NCBI GenBank assembly: GCA_045599945.1
Contig: JAZRWY010000028.1
Coordinates: 1-7,767, forward strand
DNA length: 7,767 bases
Direction of reading: 5' to 3'
From: UMGS973 sp045599945
GTDB lineage: Bacteria > Bacillota > Clostridia > Peptostreptococcales > Anaerovoracaceae
The notes below the pieces were generated by a model. That model saw nothing but the letters and a program-made list of their open reading frames with translations, was not told the origin of the DNA and did not search any database. Below, in pieces: positions 7,094 to 7,767 of the stretch (its first letter is position 1; each line of letters starts with the position of its first letter). A program made the translations under genes and the position numbers.

Positions 7094-7133
7094 AGTTAAA
7101 ATTTAGTTAAAGAAAATTTAAAACTAGTTTAAA
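7094..7133 (+). promoter_or_regulatory. Array of four TTAAA elements at exact 11-bp period; candidate response-regulator operator
   Basis: Heptamers AGTTAAA (7094), AGTTAAA (7105), ATTTAAA (7116) and GTTTAAA (7127) start 11 bp apart, each containing TTAAA at the same register (7096, 7107, 7118, 7129). This one-turn spacing is the pattern of PhoB/OmpR/PhoP-type tandem direct repeats. The array ends about 15 bp before the expected -35 of the promoter at 7169-7177, an activator position. Because the region is AT-rich, an UP element or intrinsic curvature is an alternative. The last two units also form an inverted repeat (7116-7122 with 7128-7134). Confidence 0.55.
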
Positions 7134-7147
7134 TACCATATTTCATT

Positions 7148-7181
7148 GTGGTCTTTTGAATGTTCTCGTGGTAGAATGTTC
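7148..7181 (+). repeat. Pair of direct repeats GTGGT...GAATGTTC across the promoter
   Basis: GTGGT occurs at 7148-7152 and 7168-7172, and GAATGTTC at 7158-7165 and 7174-7181. The second copies overlap the extended -10, and the gap between the two parts differs (5 versus 1 base). They could be a second regulator site or chance; the exact 8-base repeat is the stronger part. Confidence 0.45.
7169..7177 (+). promoter_or_regulatory. Extended -10 promoter of the second symporter operon
   Basis: TGGTAGAAT is TGn followed by TAGAAT. There is no good -35 at 16-18 bp (about 7149-7154), which fits an activator-dependent promoter. Transcription would start near 7184, leaving a leader of about 39 bases before the ATG at 7223. 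Confidence 0.65.
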
Positions 7182-7222
7182 GAGTAATAAATTTAATTCA
7201 TTTTTATAAGGAGGGTTTAATT

Positions 7223-7420
7223 ATGATCGTAGGAATACCCACAGCAACATTCCTAGCTACTCTTAGTTGGCCTTTCATCAACCTTATTGCTGCTATCATC
7301 ATATTTAACATTATGAAAAAGCAGGATAAGCTTGTTGATGACAGAGAGTTTTCTGCTCCTGACTGCAAGTACCATGACATGGTACCTGAGTTATTACAGG
7401 GAAAGGAAGGTGAAAACTAA
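7223..7420 (+). CDS. Small single-helix membrane protein preceding a symporter; unrecognised
   Basis: This 65-residue protein has one hydrophobic helix (about residues 6-29) with a proline after TLSW, then a charged tail (MKKQDKLVDDRE) and a short acidic C-terminal region with one cysteine. I do not recognise the family. The frame is well supported: a perfect AAGGAGGG site lies at 7208-7215 with 8 bases from GGAGG to the ATG, a promoter lies upstream, and the TAA directly abuts the ATG of the next gene. Small membrane proteins encoded directly before SSS symporters are a recurring arrangement (DUF3311, DUF997/YhdT and other short accessory proteins), so an accessory or stabilising role for the downstream transporter is the best inference. 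The positive residues after the helix suggest the tail is cytoplasmic. Confidence 0.85.
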   Translation: MIVGIPTATFLATLSWPFINLIAAIIIFNIMKKQDKLVDDREFSAPDCKYHDMVPELLQGKEGEN

Positions 7421-7767
7421 ATGAGAGTCGAGGTTATAGTACTTATCGTTTATTTCGCAGTTATGATCGGTATGGGACTTTGGTACAATAAGAGAACAAA
7501 GTCTGCAGAAGACATGATGGTAGGCGGAAGATCAATGGGACCTATCGTAACAGCTCTGACACTTCAGACAACTGCAATGTCAGGTTACATGTTCATGGGC
7601 GGTCCTGCTATGGCATACGAAGTAGGCTACTTCGCTGTATTCTATGCTGTAGGCGACTCAATGGGTGGACTTATCAACATCACAGTTCTTGAAAGAAGAA
7701 TGAGAAGACTTTCACAGTTACTGGATGCTATTTCACCTATCGAATATCTTGAAAAGAGATACGAATC
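7421..7767 (+). CDS. Sodium:solute symporter, PanF-like, N-terminal part only (runs off right edge)
   Basis: The visible 115 codons begin MRVEVIVLIVYFAVMIGMG, a first helix at about residues 4-21. The family segment MMVGGRSMGP follows, then a second helix carrying AMSGYMFMGGPAMAYEVG and ending near ISPIEYLEKRY. The GGP-x-x-AY-x-x-G pattern and the R-Y at the end of this segment resemble the pantothenate symporter branch more than PutP; the PutP Asp55 position is alanine here. The substrate cannot be fixed from this fragment. It starts immediately after the stop of the 65-residue membrane protein, with an AGGTG-like site inside that gene, so the two are cotranscribed and probably coupled. Its codon choice differs from the upstream symporter (serine mostly TCA rather than TCC or AGC), suggesting high expression or a different origin. 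Confidence 0.92.
   Translation, partial: MRVEVIVLIVYFAVMIGMGLWYNKRTKSAEDMMVGGRSMGPIVTALTLQTTAMSGYMFMGGPAMAYEVGYFAVFYAVGDSMGGLINITVLERRMRRLSQLLDAISPIEYLEKRYE

Noticed and set aside
7116..7134. AT-only inverted repeat after the first symporter, as its terminator
   Set aside because: The 7-bp stem is all A-T and no T-run follows; it is better explained as part of the 11-bp TTAAA array.

Overview
The window most likely comes from the chromosome of an anaerobic, low-to-moderate-GC Firmicute of the Clostridia type. The reasons are a ferredoxin-dependent 2-oxoacid oxidoreductase (IorAB) with an oxygen-labile two-cluster ferredoxin domain, strong AGGAGG ribosome binding sites, extended -10 promoters (TGnTATAAT), one TTG start and a VanR/PhoB-like two-component pair. 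The genus cannot be named from the sequence alone.

Layout. (1) Positions 1-2715, minus strand: a tight operon read as iorA, iorB, then a PLP-dependent aminotransferase that runs off the left edge. Together these suit fermentative oxidation of aromatic amino acids: transamination to an aryl-pyruvate, then oxidative decarboxylation to an aryl-acetyl-CoA with reduction of ferredoxin. (2) Positions 2716-2862: a regulatory gap with an extended -10 promoter for iorA, a GC-cored palindrome directly upstream of it, and a plus-strand promoter. (3) Positions 2863-3114, plus strand: a small two-helix membrane protein resembling the DUF3311 family, which normally sits beside sodium:solute symporters. Its end overlaps the end of the next gene tail to tail. 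(4) Positions 3089-5511, minus strand: an OmpR-family response regulator preceded in its operon by a multi-spanning PAS histidine kinase. (5) Positions 5512-5600: a compact divergent promoter region. (6) Positions 5601-7079, plus strand: a complete sodium:solute symporter (SSS family). (7) Positions 7080-7222: a regulatory gap with four TTAAA elements spaced exactly 11 bp apart, upstream of an extended -10 promoter. (8) Positions 7223-7767, plus strand: a 65-residue single-helix membrane protein, immediately followed by the start of a second, PanF-like SSS symporter that runs off the right edge.

Working model (inference): this is a nutrient-sensing and uptake locus. The kinase/regulator pair is placed between an orphan DUF3311-like gene and two sodium-coupled transporters. 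The phased TTAAA array has the geometry expected of an OmpR/PhoB-family operator, so the local regulator is the first candidate for controlling the second symporter operon. The link to the aromatic amino acid operon is by proximity only. No RNA gene, insertion sequence, CRISPR array or stretch of more than 300 bases without a gene was seen.
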